64,000 bases of DNA from Parafrigoribacterium mesophilum (GCF_039652555.1 NZ_JBDJAF010000002.1:282603-346602); one strand, 5' to 3'. Numbered from the stretch's first letter, positions 18,082-29,660 are shown. Numbers and translations are program-made. The notes: a model not told the origin generated them from the letters alone.

Positions 18082-19280
18082 GCCCAGGGCGACGCATCCG
18101 TGGGCGGAATCGGCGCGGCCGGTCGCCGCAGGTTCTGCGCGCCCGGCAGGTACGGGTCGACGACGCCGTGGTCACCGGCCTGGCGGGCTTCGACCACGCG
18201 CGCCAGCTCGAGATCGAGACCCTCGGTGCGGATGCGACGGTCGAGATAGATCAGCGCGGACGTGGCCGCCTGCACGACGGCGCCGATCGCGCCGAACACC
18301 AGCGTGACCGCGGCGGCGAGCACGGTGATGCCGACGGACACGGCGATCGTGGACGGCTGGTTCTGCCCGTTCGGATCGAGCAGCATCAGCAGCAGCGGGC
18401 TCAGCAGCGACAGCGGCGCGGAAATCACCTGCAACGCCACGTTGATGATCACCGCCACGAGCAGCTGGATGCCGAAGGTCTTCCAGAACGCGCCGGTGGT
18501 GAGCCGCCAGGACCGGGCGATGGCCCCACGCAGGCTGAGCCGCTCGATCATCAACGCGCTGGAGACCAGCGACAGTTTCGTGCCGATCCAGATGCCCAGG
18601 GCCAGCAGCACGAACCCGCCCAGGATGCCCAGCAGCACCGCGATCACGATGCCCGCGGTGCCGGCGGTGGCCGCCAGCAGCACGATCGCACCGACCAGCA
18701 GCAGCACCGCGACGGCGATCGCGGCGGTGACGAGCAGTGCCCAGCCGATCAACGCCCACAGCCTGCCGTGGGCCAGGCGCCACAGCTGCCGCAGCGTGAG
18801 TTTCTCGCCGAGCGTCGCGCGCGACACCTCGAGCACGATGATGCCTTGCAGCAGCGCCGAGGTGGCGATGGTGAACAGTGCCGCGCCGATGCTGGTGGCC
18901 ACGATCGCGGCGATGGAGCCGGCCTCGATGACGGCGCTGGTGTCGCTGGCGGCGAAGTCGATGCGGCTCAGCGACAGGTAGGTGACCAGCCCGAGCACGA
19001 TGAGCACGAGCACCGAGGAGGCACCCTGGATCAGCAGTGCCGCCCCGAACGTGGGCTTCGGGTTGCGGCGCAGCACCCGGAACGAGCCGCCCAGGATCGT
19101 GCCGAGGTCCAGCGGCCGCAACGGGATCAGCCCCGGTTTCGGTGGCGGCGTCCAGCCAGGAGGCGGGCCGAGCGTCGGACCGGGTATCCGGCCGTCGGGG
19201 GAGTCCGATGGAGAGGCGGCTCCGTACGGTGGCCGCGCGGGTGTGCCGCCGGGAGCCTGCCACTGCTGATTGTCGCTCAT
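18078..19280 (-). CDS. Polytopic membrane protein with GPDPase-type membrane domain
   Basis: 400 residues from the ATG at 19280 (GAGGGGAC ribosome site upstream). The first 70 residues are Pro/Gly-rich (PGPTLGPPPGWTPPPKPG). RPLDLGTILGGSFRVLRRNPKP then leads into six to eight membrane helices, matching the membrane domain found in glycerophosphoryl diester phosphodiesterases but without any catalytic domain. First gene of the five-gene minus-strand operon ending at DUF58, and divergent from mtrA. Confidence 0.75.
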   Translation of the reverse strand: MSDNQQWQAPGGTPARPPYGAASPSDSPDGRIPGPTLGPPPGWTPPPKPGLIPLRPLDLGTILGGSFRVLRRNPKPTFGAALLIQGASSVLVLIVLGLVTYLSLSRIDFAASDTSAVIEAGSIAAIVATSIGAALFTIATSALLQGIIVLEVSRATLGEKLTLRQLWRLAHGRLWALIGWALLVTAAIAVAVLLLVGAIVLLAATAGTAGIVIAVLLGILGGFVLLALGIWIGTKLSLVSSALMIERLSLRGAIARSWRLTTGAFWKTFGIQLLVAVIINVALQVISAPLSLLSPLLLMLLDPNGQNQPSTIAVSVGITVLAAAVTLVFGAIGAVVQAATSALIYLDRRIRTEGLDLELARVVEARQAGDHGVVDPYLPGAQNLRRPAAPIPPTDASPWA

Positions 19281-19364
19281 TGTCGTCCCCTCGACCGCGC
19301 CGGCGATGCCCGCACGCATGCGATTATCGTGACACACTCGACTACTCTTGTGCCAAAGCAATAC

Positions 19365-19384
19365 CACCGCCGAAGAAGGCGGTG
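19365..19384 (+). promoter_or_regulatory. Hairpin in the mtrA leader
   Basis: CACCGCC-GAAGAA-GGCGGTG, a perfect 7-bp stem ending 21 bases before the mtrA ATG. It covers an alternative in-frame GTG at 19382, which argues for the ATG at 19406 as the real start. It could modulate translation; that is inference. Confidence 0.45.
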
Positions 19385-19405
19385 CAATTGGATGAAGACG
19401 GGACC

Positions 19406-20086
19406 ATGTCAGCGCGCATCTTGGTAGTGGACGATGATACCGCGCTGGCGGAAATGATCGGGATCGTGCTGCGCTCCGAGGGCTTCGATCCGGCGTTCTG
19501 TTCCGATGGCGCCGCCGCGTTCGGCGCGTTCCACAGCAGCAGGCCCGATCTCGTGCTGCTCGACCTGATGCTGCCTGGCAAGGACGGCATCGAGGTGTGC
19601 ACGCAGATCCGCGCCGAATCCGGTGTGCCGATCATCATGCTCACCGCGAAGTCCGACGCCACGGATGTCGTGCGCGGCCTGGAGAGCGGAGCCGACGACT
19701 ACGTCGTCAAGCCGTTCAATCCCAAGGAGCTGGTGGCGCGCATCCGCACCCGCTTGCGCCCCACGCCGGTCGGGTCCACCGAGGTGCTGCGGGTCGGCGA
19801 TCTCACCGTGGACGTGCCGGGGCACGAGGTGCGCCGCGGCGATGCGAAGATCAACCTGACCCCGCTGGAGTTCGAGCTGCTGTTCGCGCTGGCGCAGAAG
19901 CCGCAGCAGGTGTTCACCCGGGAGATGCTGCTGGAGCAGGTGTGGGGCTACCACTACAAGGCGGACACGCGGCTCGTGAACGTGCACGTGCAACGCCTGC
20001 GCGCCAAGGTCGAGGAAGACCCCGACAACCCCAAAATCGTGATGACAGTTCGCGGGGTCGGTTACCGTGCGGGCGCCGCGGGATAG
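19406..20086 (+). CDS. mtrA: Two-component response regulator MtrA
   Basis: 226 residues, OmpR/PhoB family. Receiver domain 4-115 with acidic pocket VVDDD, phospho-acceptor Asp53 in LVLLDLMLPG, and the conserved Lys in FNPKELVARIRTRLR. Winged-helix DNA-binding domain about 130-224 with LTPLEFELLFALAQKP and VHVQRLRAKVE. MtrA controls cell-wall and division genes in actinobacteria. The following mtrB and lpqB, overlapping in sequence, secure the name. Confidence 0.95.
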   Translation: MSARILVVDDDTALAEMIGIVLRSEGFDPAFCSDGAAAFGAFHSSRPDLVLLDLMLPGKDGIEVCTQIRAESGVPIIMLTAKSDATDVVRGLESGADDYVVKPFNPKELVARIRTRLRPTPVGSTEVLRVGDLTVDVPGHEVRRGDAKINLTPLEFELLFALAQKPQQVFTREMLLEQVWGYHYKADTRLVNVHVQRLRAKVEEDPDNPKIVMTVRGVGYRAGAAG

Positions 20087-21689
20087 TCTGCGCGTACGCC
20101 GCGGTGATTGGCGGGGCTATCCTGCGGCTCTCGCGCGATTCTGGCGAACGTCGCTGCAGTTCCGCACCGTGACCATCACGATCCTGCTGTCCAGCGTCGC
20201 GGTGAGCCTGATCGGCGCGTACATGTCGATGAGCATCGGCGACAACCTGTTCTCCTCCCGCCGGGACCAGGTGTCCCAGGAGACCTCGCGGGCCACGGTG
20301 CTGGCGCAGGAGATCTTCGACGCCGCGCTGGCCAGCGACGACAACAACCCGGTCGACCTGGAAACCCTCAGTACGGACGCGCTGAACAAGATTCTGCCGT
20401 CGGTGACCAGTCCGGCCACCACCGACATCGCGATCCTGCGCAAGCCCGGGCAGCAGACCTCGTTGATCATGCAGCAGACCCAGAGCGCCAATTTCCCGCC
20501 GGTGATCACCCAGAGCCTGCGCAGCCAGGTGCAGCGCGGTGATGAGCGCGTGTACCTGCAGTCGGTGCAGTTGCCGGATGGTGCGCCCGGCATCGCGGTC
20601 GGCTCGCTGCTGACCGTGCCCAACGCCGGGTCCTATGAGCTCTACCTGGTGTTCGACCTCACGGATGCGCAGCAGACCCTCAACTTCGTGCAGCAAACCC
20701 TCGCCCTCGGCGGCCTGGCGCTGGTGCTGCTGATCGGCGCCGTCACCTACGTGGTGGTGCGGCTGGTCGTCGGCCCGATCGTGATGGCCGCCCAGACCAG
20801 CGAGAAGCTGGCCGGCGGTCAACTCGAGGAGCGCATCCCCGAGCGCGGCGAGGACGTGATCGCCACCCTGGCCCGCTCGTTCAATAAGATGGCCGACAGC
20901 CTGCAGCAGCAGATCACCAAGCTGGCCGAGTTGTCCAGGGTGCAGCAGCGGTTCGTTTCCGACGTCTCGCACGAACTGCGCACACCGCTGACCACCATCC
21001 GGCTGGCCGGCGACGTGCTGTACGACCAGCGGCACTCGTTCTCGCCGACCGCGGGCCGAACCGCGGAACTGCTGCACACCCAGGTGGAGCGGTTCGAGAT
21101 GCTCCTGTCCGACCTGCTGGAGATCAGCCGTTACGACGCCGGCGCGGTGGAACTCGACCTGGAGCCGACCAACCTGGTGCGCCTGGTGGAGGACTCGGTG
21201 GAGACGGTGCGCCCGCTCGCCCAGGAACGCGGCTCCGACCTGCGGGTGGTCGCCCCCGGCGGGTACTTCGACGCGGAAGTGGATGCCCGTCGCATCCGTC
21301 GCATCCTGCGCAACCTGGTCGGCAACGCGATCGAGCATGGCGAGGGCAAACCCATCGTGGTCACCGTGGACAGCAACGAGACGGCCATCGCGATCGCCGT
21401 GCGGGACAACGGGATCGGGATGGACCCGGCGGATGCCGCGCGCGTGTTCGACCGGTTCTGGCGGGCCGACCCGTCCCGCAAGCGCACCATCGGCGGCACC
21501 GGGCTGGGGTTGTCCATCGCGCTGGAGGACGCGGCCCTGCACGACGGCGTGCTCGAGGTGTGGTCGCGCAAGGGTGAGGGCACTTGCTTCCGGCTGACAC
21601 TGCCGCGGCACCGCGGCGCGGCGATCGTGGATTTCCCGGTCGAGTTGCCGCCGACCGATCCGCGCGAACTGGAGGTCGCCGATGCCTGA
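20067..21689 (+). CDS. mtrB: Sensor histidine kinase MtrB
   Basis: 540 residues, GTG start overlapping mtrA by 20 bases. Membrane helices at about 33-52 and 210-232 bracket an extracytoplasmic sensor loop. HAMP follows, then the dimerisation/phosphoacceptor motif SDVSHELRTPL with His302, and the ATPase domain with NLVGNAIEHGEGKP (N box), VRDNGIGMD (G1) and GGTGLGLSIA (G2). Phosphorylates MtrA. The operon is mtrA-mtrB-lpqB. Confidence 0.95.
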   Translation: MRAPRDSLRVRRGDWRGYPAALARFWRTSLQFRTVTITILLSSVAVSLIGAYMSMSIGDNLFSSRRDQVSQETSRATVLAQEIFDAALASDDNNPVDLETLSTDALNKILPSVTSPATTDIAILRKPGQQTSLIMQQTQSANFPPVITQSLRSQVQRGDERVYLQSVQLPDGAPGIAVGSLLTVPNAGSYELYLVFDLTDAQQTLNFVQQTLALGGLALVLLIGAVTYVVVRLVVGPIVMAAQTSEKLAGGQLEERIPERGEDVIATLARSFNKMADSLQQQITKLAELSRVQQRFVSDVSHELRTPLTTIRLAGDVLYDQRHSFSPTAGRTAELLHTQVERFEMLLSDLLEISRYDAGAVELDLEPTNLVRLVEDSVETVRPLAQERGSDLRVVAPGGYFDAEVDARRIRRILRNLVGNAIEHGEGKPIVVTVDSNETAIAIAVRDNGIGMDPADAARVFDRFWRADPSRKRTIGGTGLGLSIALEDAALHDGVLEVWSRKGEGTCFRLTLPRHRGAAIVDFPVELPPTDPRELEVADA

Positions 21690-23385
21690 CCGTCGGATAC
21701 AGTTGCGCCGGATACTGGCGGGCGCGGCCATCGTCGTGGCGGCCAGCGTGCTGTCCGCGTGCGTCGGCATCCCGGCATCCGGCCCCGTGGTGGAGGGCCC
21801 GACCATCGACAAGGAGGTCGGCCGGCCGAACGTGTACCTGCCGGAGGGACCCGTCAACGGCGCCGATCAGGAGCAGATCCTGCGCGGGTTCATCTCCGCG
21901 TTCGTGGGGCCGCAAAACGACTACAAGGTGGCCAGGCAGTTTCTCACCACCGAGTTCTCCGGCAAATGGGAACCGCGCAGCAGCGTGCTCGTGCGCTCCG
22001 GCGGATTCAGCTTCACCTCGATCGGCGAGAACACCATGACCTACTCGTTCAAGGCGCGGGCGGCTATCGACGCCACCGGCTCATACTCCGAATCCCCGAC
22101 GCCGCTGCCGCAGTCCCTCACCTTCACGTTCGCCAAGGAGGGCAACCAGTGGCGGATCAGCGAGGCGCCGAACGGGATCGTGCTCTCCGACGGCGCGTTC
22201 CCGAACGTGTTCGGGCCGCAAACGCTGTACTTCCTCGATCCGTCGCTGCAGCACCTTGTGCCCGATCTGCGCTGGTTCCCCTCCGGCACCGCTCCCACCC
22301 GGATCGTGAATGCGTTGCTGGCCGGGCCGCCGCCGTGGTTGCAGAAGGGCGCGGTGACTTCGGTGTTCCCGGACGGCACCCAGCTCACCTCCCCGAAGGT
22401 TGTGCTGGTCAACTCGGGGGTGGCGAGGATCGACCTGAGCAGCGAGGCCCTCGCGGCCAAAGGCCGGGAGCGGCAGCTGATGAAGCTGCAACTGACCGCG
22501 AGCCTCAGCGGCCTGGCCAGTGTGCGCAGCATCGACATCACCGCCGAGGGATCCCCGTATCCGATCTCCGATTCCGAGGATGGGTTGCCGGTGCTCCAAC
22601 GGGACGTCGACGGCAGGGCGGTGGTGTCTCGGGAGGGCCAGTTCGGCTATTACGCCAACGGTAAGGTGACCCCGATCGACCAGCTCAGCTCCGGGGTGCT
22701 CAGCGCGTCACCCACGGCGGCCACCGTGGACGTGAACCGCCAGGCGGCGGCCGTGCTCGGCAGCGGCGGCGTGTACGCGGTGCGACCCGGCAGCCAGAAG
22801 GCCCAGCTGATCGACGACCGGCCGGGGCTCATCCCGCCCACCCTCGACGGGTTCGGCTACGTGTGGTCCGTGCCGGCCGACAACCCAGGCGCGATTCGGG
22901 TGTTCGGGCCGGATGCCGCGCCGCACGACATCGCGCCCACCCTGCCGAAGGATGCCCGGGTGGTGTCCTTCGACGTCTCCCGCGACGGCGCCAGGATCGT
23001 GGTGCTGCTGCAGACCGACGACGGCCCGCGCGTCATCGTCAGCGCTATCATCCGCGACCCGGACCAGCGCTGGCTGCCGACGACCCTGGGCAGCCCGACC
23101 CTCGATGTCGTCGGGGATCCGGGCACGGCCATCGACGCCACCTGGCTCGACGAGCTGTCGGTGGCGACCCTCACCTCGGCGGATGGCATCACCGTGGTCA
23201 CCCGGTACGAGGTCGGCGGCATGCGCAGCAGCATGGGTCGGCCCGGCGATGGCATCCGCATCGTCGGCGGCAACGACAGCGACAACCTGCGAGTGCTCAG
23301 CACCGACCATGTCATCCAGGTACCGCGCGGCAGCAGCTGGTCGAGCACCGAGGTCAAGGTCGACTTCATCGCCACCCAGCACTGA
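21682..23385 (+). CDS. lpqB: Lipoprotein LpqB
   Basis: 567 residues. Lipoprotein signal peptide with lipobox LSAC (Cys27). A GerMN-like domain is followed by a beta-propeller-like region (LDGFGYVWSVPADNPGAIRV, RDGARIVVLL). Overlaps mtrB by 8 bases. LpqB is the accessory lipoprotein of MtrAB, thought to modulate MtrB sensing at the outer face of the membrane. The ATG at 21682 gives a normal signal peptide with basic RRIQLRR. Confidence 0.93.
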   Translation: MPDRRIQLRRILAGAAIVVAASVLSACVGIPASGPVVEGPTIDKEVGRPNVYLPEGPVNGADQEQILRGFISAFVGPQNDYKVARQFLTTEFSGKWEPRSSVLVRSGGFSFTSIGENTMTYSFKARAAIDATGSYSESPTPLPQSLTFTFAKEGNQWRISEAPNGIVLSDGAFPNVFGPQTLYFLDPSLQHLVPDLRWFPSGTAPTRIVNALLAGPPPWLQKGAVTSVFPDGTQLTSPKVVLVNSGVARIDLSSEALAAKGRERQLMKLQLTASLSGLASVRSIDITAEGSPYPISDSEDGLPVLQRDVDGRAVVSREGQFGYYANGKVTPIDQLSSGVLSASPTAATVDVNRQAAAVLGSGGVYAVRPGSQKAQLIDDRPGLIPPTLDGFGYVWSVPADNPGAIRVFGPDAAPHDIAPTLPKDARVVSFDVSRDGARIVVLLQTDDGPRVIVSAIIRDPDQRWLPTTLGSPTLDVVGDPGTAIDATWLDELSVATLTSADGITVVTRYEVGGMRSSMGRPGDGIRIVGGNDSDNLRVLSTDHVIQVPRGSSWSSTEVKVDFIATQH

Positions 23386-23408
23386 GGCACCCGCCGACAG
23401 ATACCTTT

Positions 23409-23450
23409 TCGGACGAGACACCCCGCCGCGGCGGCGTCACTCGTCCGGAA
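23409..23450. repeat. 42-bp dispersed palindromic repeat, copy B
   Basis: Identical over 42 bases to 8902-8943. Here the pairing also extends outwards (GATACC at 23400-23405 with GGTATC at 23452-23457), making the arms 18 bp with two mismatches around a CCGCCGCGGCGG core. Lies 23 bases after the lpqB stop. Confidence 0.8.
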
Positions 23451-23577
23451 CGGTATCGCTCGGCAGCGGAGGCGCCTGCTCTCCGCGCTTCTCCTCCCCA
23501 GGCGGGCGCAGGGCTCGCGGCGCACGGTTCCCGGATGCGACGGCGCCGCGGCGCCCGAACGGCGGCACCCTGACACC

Positions 23578-24291
23578 ATGAACCCGCAGAACCCGTCCCA
23601 AAAGGTACTGCGGAACGCCCTGCTGGATGCGCTGCGGAACGCGGTCCTGGATGCCTGGTCGGTGCTCTCGCCGGTCAGCTGCGCCGGCTGCGGCGCCGAC
23701 GACCGCGCATTGTGCCCGGCCTGCCGCGCGGCGCTGGCACTGGACCTGCGGCGGAACGCGCTGCCGGACGGTACACCGGTGTTCAGCGCCCTGCCGTATT
23801 CCGGCCCGGTGCGCAGCACGATCCTCGCCTTCAAGGAGCAGGGCCGCACGGATGTCGCGCGCGCCCTCGCCCTCCCGCTGCGGCTGGCATTGGAAACGGC
23901 ACTACAGACGGTGTCGGCCGGCGCCGCGCACCTCACCACGGTGCCCAGCACCCGGGCCGCCTACCGTCGCCGCGGCTACGATCCGGTGACGTTGCTGGTG
24001 GCCAAGGCCGGCGGACATCCGGTTCGGCTGCTGCGGCACACCCGCGCCCACCAGGAGCAGAAATCACTCGGGCGCAGCGAACGCTCCCGCAACCTCGTCG
24101 GCTCCCTCGCCGCGCGGCATCCGGGCGTCGGTGCGGTGGTGATCGTGGACGACATCATGACCACCGGGTCCACCCTCACCGAGGCGGTACGGGCCGTGCG
24201 GGCGGCCGGTGGACACGTCGAGGCGGCCGTCACGCTGGCGTTCACGGAACGGATTCTGCCCGTCCCGGCGGTTCCCAGAACTTATGAATGA
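23578..24291 (+). CDS. ComF-family phosphoribosyltransferase
   Basis: 237 residues. An N-terminal zinc ribbon (CAGCGADDRALCPAC) precedes a type I phosphoribosyltransferase domain with the PRPP loop VVIVDDIMTTGSTLTEA and the conserved QKSLGRSERSRNLVGS hood. Homologous to ComF/GntX proteins; the DNA-uptake role known for ComF cannot be assumed here. Its place between lpqB and hpf is the conserved actinobacterial order (Rv3242c). Confidence 0.85.
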   Translation: MNPQNPSQKVLRNALLDALRNAVLDAWSVLSPVSCAGCGADDRALCPACRAALALDLRRNALPDGTPVFSALPYSGPVRSTILAFKEQGRTDVARALALPLRLALETALQTVSAGAAHLTTVPSTRAAYRRRGYDPVTLLVAKAGGHPVRLLRHTRAHQEQKSLGRSERSRNLVGSLAARHPGVGAVVIVDDIMTTGSTLTEAVRAVRAAGGHVEAAVTLAFTERILPVPAVPRTYE

Positions 24292-24384
24292 CAAGCTCAG
24301 CCCGCCACGCTACGGTTGCTGAAAGAGGCGCGAATCATCGCCTGGGTTTTCCGAGCGACGCGCTGATCGGATCGGGAGGGCTCC

Positions 24385-25071
24385 ATGGAAATTTCCATCA
24401 ACGGTCGCAACCTAGGGATCACGGATCGGTTTCGGGATTACGCGACGGAGAAGGCCGAAAAGATCGAACACCTTGCGGAGAGGGCGCAGGCGTTCGAAGT
24501 GAAGGTCAGTCGACACAACGAAAAGAACGGCTCCAACGGCGACGACAAGGTCGAGCTGATGCTGGTCGGGCCGGGTCCGTTGGTGCGTGCAGAGTCGCAC
24601 GGCACCGACAAGTACGTCGCCTTCGATCTGGCGATGGCCAAACTCATCGAGCGCATCCGTCGCGCCAAAGACCGCACCAAGGTGCACCGCGGCAAGCGCA
24701 CCCCGGTCTCGCTGCACGATGCCAGCGCGACCGGATTCAGCGTCGTCGACATCACTCCGGCGGCTCCAGAGACCCTGGAGAAGGTGCGCACCGGGGCGAT
24801 CGACGTCATCCAGGACGAGCAACTCCGATCCGACGAGGAAGAGTGGAGCCCCGTCGTCATAAGAAAGAAGGTGTTCGCGGCGACGCCGATGACGGTCGAC
24901 GACGCGCTGTACCGGATGGAATTGGTCGGCCACGACTTCTACCTCTTCATCGACGCCGAAACGGACCGGCCGAGCGTCGTCTACCGGCGCAAGGGCTGGG
25001 ACTACGGCGTGATCGGCTTGGATGTCGAGGACGACCTCGCGGTCAGAGCCGGCCGAAAGGTGCGCCGCTAG
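24385..25071 (+). CDS. hpf: Long-form ribosome hibernation promoting factor
   Basis: 228 residues with GGAGGG upstream of the ATG. The N-terminal ribosome-binding domain (about 1-100: MEISINGRNLGITDRFRDYA ... YVAFDLAMAKLIERIRRAKDR) is joined by a charged linker to a C-terminal dimerisation domain (about 165-225: FAATPMTVDDALYRMELVGHDFYLFIDAET). That two-domain layout is the long HPF that makes 100S ribosome dimers in stationary phase. Upstream of secA as in other actinobacteria. Confidence 0.93.
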   Translation: MEISINGRNLGITDRFRDYATEKAEKIEHLAERAQAFEVKVSRHNEKNGSNGDDKVELMLVGPGPLVRAESHGTDKYVAFDLAMAKLIERIRRAKDRTKVHRGKRTPVSLHDASATGFSVVDITPAAPETLEKVRTGAIDVIQDEQLRSDEEEWSPVVIRKKVFAATPMTVDDALYRMELVGHDFYLFIDAETDRPSVVYRRKGWDYGVIGLDVEDDLAVRAGRKVRR

Positions 25072-25122
25072 CTACCAGTTAGGATTGCTACAGTTATCGG
25101 CTGACAAGGGTCGGTTGACTTG

Positions 25123-25156
25123 CGCTGACCGGAGCGCCGTCGCGCTTCGGTCAGCG
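25123..25156 (+). terminator. Hairpin between hpf and secA
   Basis: CGCTGACCGGAGCGC pairs with GCGCTTCGGTCAGCG across a CGTC loop: 14 Watson-Crick pairs plus one G-U. It lies 52 bases after the hpf stop and 31 bases before secA. No T-run, but stable enough to act as a terminator or leader structure. An AT-rich GATAAATTGGAG follows before the secA start. Confidence 0.55.
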
Positions 25157-25187
25157 GCAGTGCCGAGACGATAAATTGGAGTAATCG

Positions 25188-28016
<2,829 letters not shown>

Positions 28017-28037
28017 ACGGGTACCGTCCGGGCTCTC

Positions 28038-28559
28038 TCACAGCACGTTGATCGCGGTCGCCCGCCATCGGTGGTCGAGCCCCTCGAGCCGAAGCGCCAC
28101 GACCCTGGTGCGCACCCGGCCGTGCACCACGACGACGGCCTCGACCACGCCGTCGCGCGGCTCGCACATCGACGTCGAGCCGATCGTGAACGTCGGCCGA
28201 GCGCCGGGCTGCCCCTTGGCTTGCCGCGCCCGGGCCGACAGCACCACCCGTTTCAGCAGGTGTCGGTACACGTCGTCGGTGACCCACCGTGAAATCTGCT
28301 CCAGGTCGCGGGCTCCGGCGAGGATCTCGATAACACAGCGGGTGAGATTTTCCAGCAGCGGCTGCGGATCGGGCAGAGCCGACCGCTGCGCAGGCTGATG
28401 TCCGAAGAACTCGTCGGACTCGAAGTGCTGATGGATGATTTTGCCCGGCGACGTCGACTCGCGAGATCGCGTCTGGCGGCCGTGCGTCCGGCCGGCGTGC
28501 GTTTGATCGGGTTGCGTCTGGTCGGGTTGCGTCTGGTCGGGATTGAGCGCGTTAGTCAC
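28038..28559 (-). CDS. Rv3235-family protein
   Basis: 173 residues, convergent with secA. The conserved C-terminal about 100 residues (LLENLTRCVIEILAGARDLEQ, ISRWVTDDVYRHLLKRV, ending in a beta-hairpin with HRWRATAINVL) fit the Rv3235 family, which sits downstream of secA in actinobacteria. The N-terminus is disordered and holds three QPDQT-type pentapeptides encoded by a 15-bp tandem repeat (28496-28540). Function unknown. Confidence 0.75.
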   Translation of the reverse strand: MTNALNPDQTQPDQTQPDQTHAGRTHGRQTRSRESTSPGKIIHQHFESDEFFGHQPAQRSALPDPQPLLENLTRCVIEILAGARDLEQISRWVTDDVYRHLLKRVVLSARARQAKGQPGARPTFTIGSTSMCEPRDGVVEAVVVVHGRVRTRVVALRLEGLDHRWRATAINVL

Positions 28560-28663
28560 GGTTGCTCCCAGGTCTCATGCCGGTCCGGTCTACCCCATAA
28601 CGGGGGTCGCGTAATGGACAAGAACTTAAGCAGACTCGACCATCGGATGTCCACGCCCCACTG

Positions 28664-28679
28664 CGGGGCTGTGGATAAC
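28664..28679 (+). promoter_or_regulatory. 16-bp motif with perfect DnaA box, copy 1
   Basis: CGGGGCTGTGGATAAC, containing TGTGGATAA (consensus DnaA box in reverse orientation), 39 bases before the start at 28719. The identical 16-mer occurs at 29645-29660, upstream of the HTH gene. Confidence 0.5.
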
Positions 28680-28718
28680 ATCGCCCGGGTGTCGGTGCGG
28701 GTGGCTACGGTCGCATCT

Positions 28719-29321
28719 ATGCGCTGGGACAACCTCTTTGATGACCTCGAAAGTCAGCTCGAACAGGGGCTGACGGCTGAGGAGCTCGACCTGAAGGCCG
28801 AGGAGGAGCGCTTGCGCCTCGGCCGGCTCGGGCTGCGCGACCGGATCACGGCAATCCTCCACGCGCAGAAATTCGACCCGGCTTACGGCATCCGTTTCAC
28901 CCTGCGCGGCGGGCAGAGCCTGTCACTGCGCCCAGTGGCCATCGGCAAGGACTGGCTGTCCGCGGACCTCCTGGACGATTCCACCCGGCGCGCCCAGTGC
29001 GTGCTGCCCTTCCCCGCCATCGCCGGCATCATCCTCACCCCGCCCCAGGTGCAGCAGAGCCTGAACCCACCATCACCCCGGGATGCCGAGCCAGGGATCA
29101 CCAGCCGGCTCGGCCTCACGTTCGTGTTACGTGACCTGTGCCGCCGTCGCCGCGAGGTGAGCGTGCGCCTTGCCGACGGCGATCTGCACGGCACCATCGA
29201 CCGGGTCGGCCGGGATCACTTCGATCTCGCCGTGCACGAGTCGGGTGCCGCACGGAGGGACTCCGCCGTGTTCTCCTACCGGATGATCCCGCTGGATCAG
29301 CTCCTGCTGGTGCTGCTGTGA
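28719..29321 (+). CDS. Conserved hypothetical protein, two-part beta-rich
   Basis: 200 residues from the ATG at 28719. The N-terminus is a predicted coiled helix (MRWDNLFDDLESQLEQGLTA followed by LKAEEERLRLGRLGLRDR). Two beta-rich halves follow, each with an Sm/barrel-like pattern: RFTLRGGQSLSLRPVAIGKDWLSAD and, after a Pro/Ser linker, VSVRLADGDLHGTIDRVGRDHFDLA. No named family recognised; similar genes occur next to secA in Microbacteriaceae. The 3' end overlaps the convergent HTH gene by 25 bases. Confidence 0.75.
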   Translation: MRWDNLFDDLESQLEQGLTAEELDLKAEEERLRLGRLGLRDRITAILHAQKFDPAYGIRFTLRGGQSLSLRPVAIGKDWLSADLLDDSTRRAQCVLPFPAIAGIILTPPQVQQSLNPPSPRDAEPGITSRLGLTFVLRDLCRRRREVSVRLADGDLHGTIDRVGRDHFDLAVHESGAARRDSAVFSYRMIPLDQLLLVLL

Positions 29322-29611
29322 TCACCGGTGCTGCGGTGACCGCCTCGGCCGCCGAGTAACTCCGGGATGCTGCCCAGGTCTGACTGGTTCCACAGGCTGA
29401 GCCGTCGCGACTCCTCGTACTTGGCCTCGATGTAGGACTCCAGCACACTGCGTTCCACCCGCCACTGCCCACGTCCGCCGACCTTGATCGCCGGCAACTC
29501 GCCGGAGCGCACCAGCGCGTAGGCCTGGCTCGCCGAAACGTTGAGCAGTTCCGCGGTGTCGGCCAAGGTGAGGAACCGGGCGAGGGTGCCGGCGGGGTTG
29601 GTGTCGTTCAT
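29297..29611 (-). CDS. Excisionase/BldC-type helix-turn-helix protein
   Basis: 104 residues from the ATG at 29611. A MerR-like winged helix (FLTLADTAELLNVSASQAYALVRSGELPAIKVGGRGQWRVERSVLESYI) is followed by a polar tail. This is the single-domain fold of BldC and phage Xis proteins. The surroundings are chromosomal, so a BldC-like regulator is more likely than a phage excisionase. A DnaA-box-containing 16-mer lies 34 bases upstream of its start. Confidence 0.8.
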   Translation of the reverse strand: MNDTNPAGTLARFLTLADTAELLNVSASQAYALVRSGELPAIKVGGRGQWRVERSVLESYIEAKYEESRRLSLWNQSDLGSIPELLGGRGGHRSTGDHSSTSRS

Positions 29612-29644
29612 GTCTCGATTATGGGTGAGCCGGGCACGGCGGAA

Positions 29645-29660
29645 CGGGGCTGTGGATAAC
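29645..29660. promoter_or_regulatory. 16-bp motif with perfect DnaA box, copy 2
   Basis: Identical to 28664-28679 (CGGGGCTGTGGATAAC). Lies in the divergent spacer between the HTH gene (start 29611, minus) and the SAF gene (start 29738, plus), so it could serve either promoter. Confidence 0.5.

Noticed and set aside
28670..28678. Chromosomal origin because of the DnaA boxes
   Set aside because: Only two boxes about 1 kb apart, with no dnaA, dnaN or gyrB nearby and no AT-rich unwinding region.
29297..29611. Phage excisionase
   Set aside because: The fold is shared with BldC-type regulators, and no integrase or phage gene is close by.
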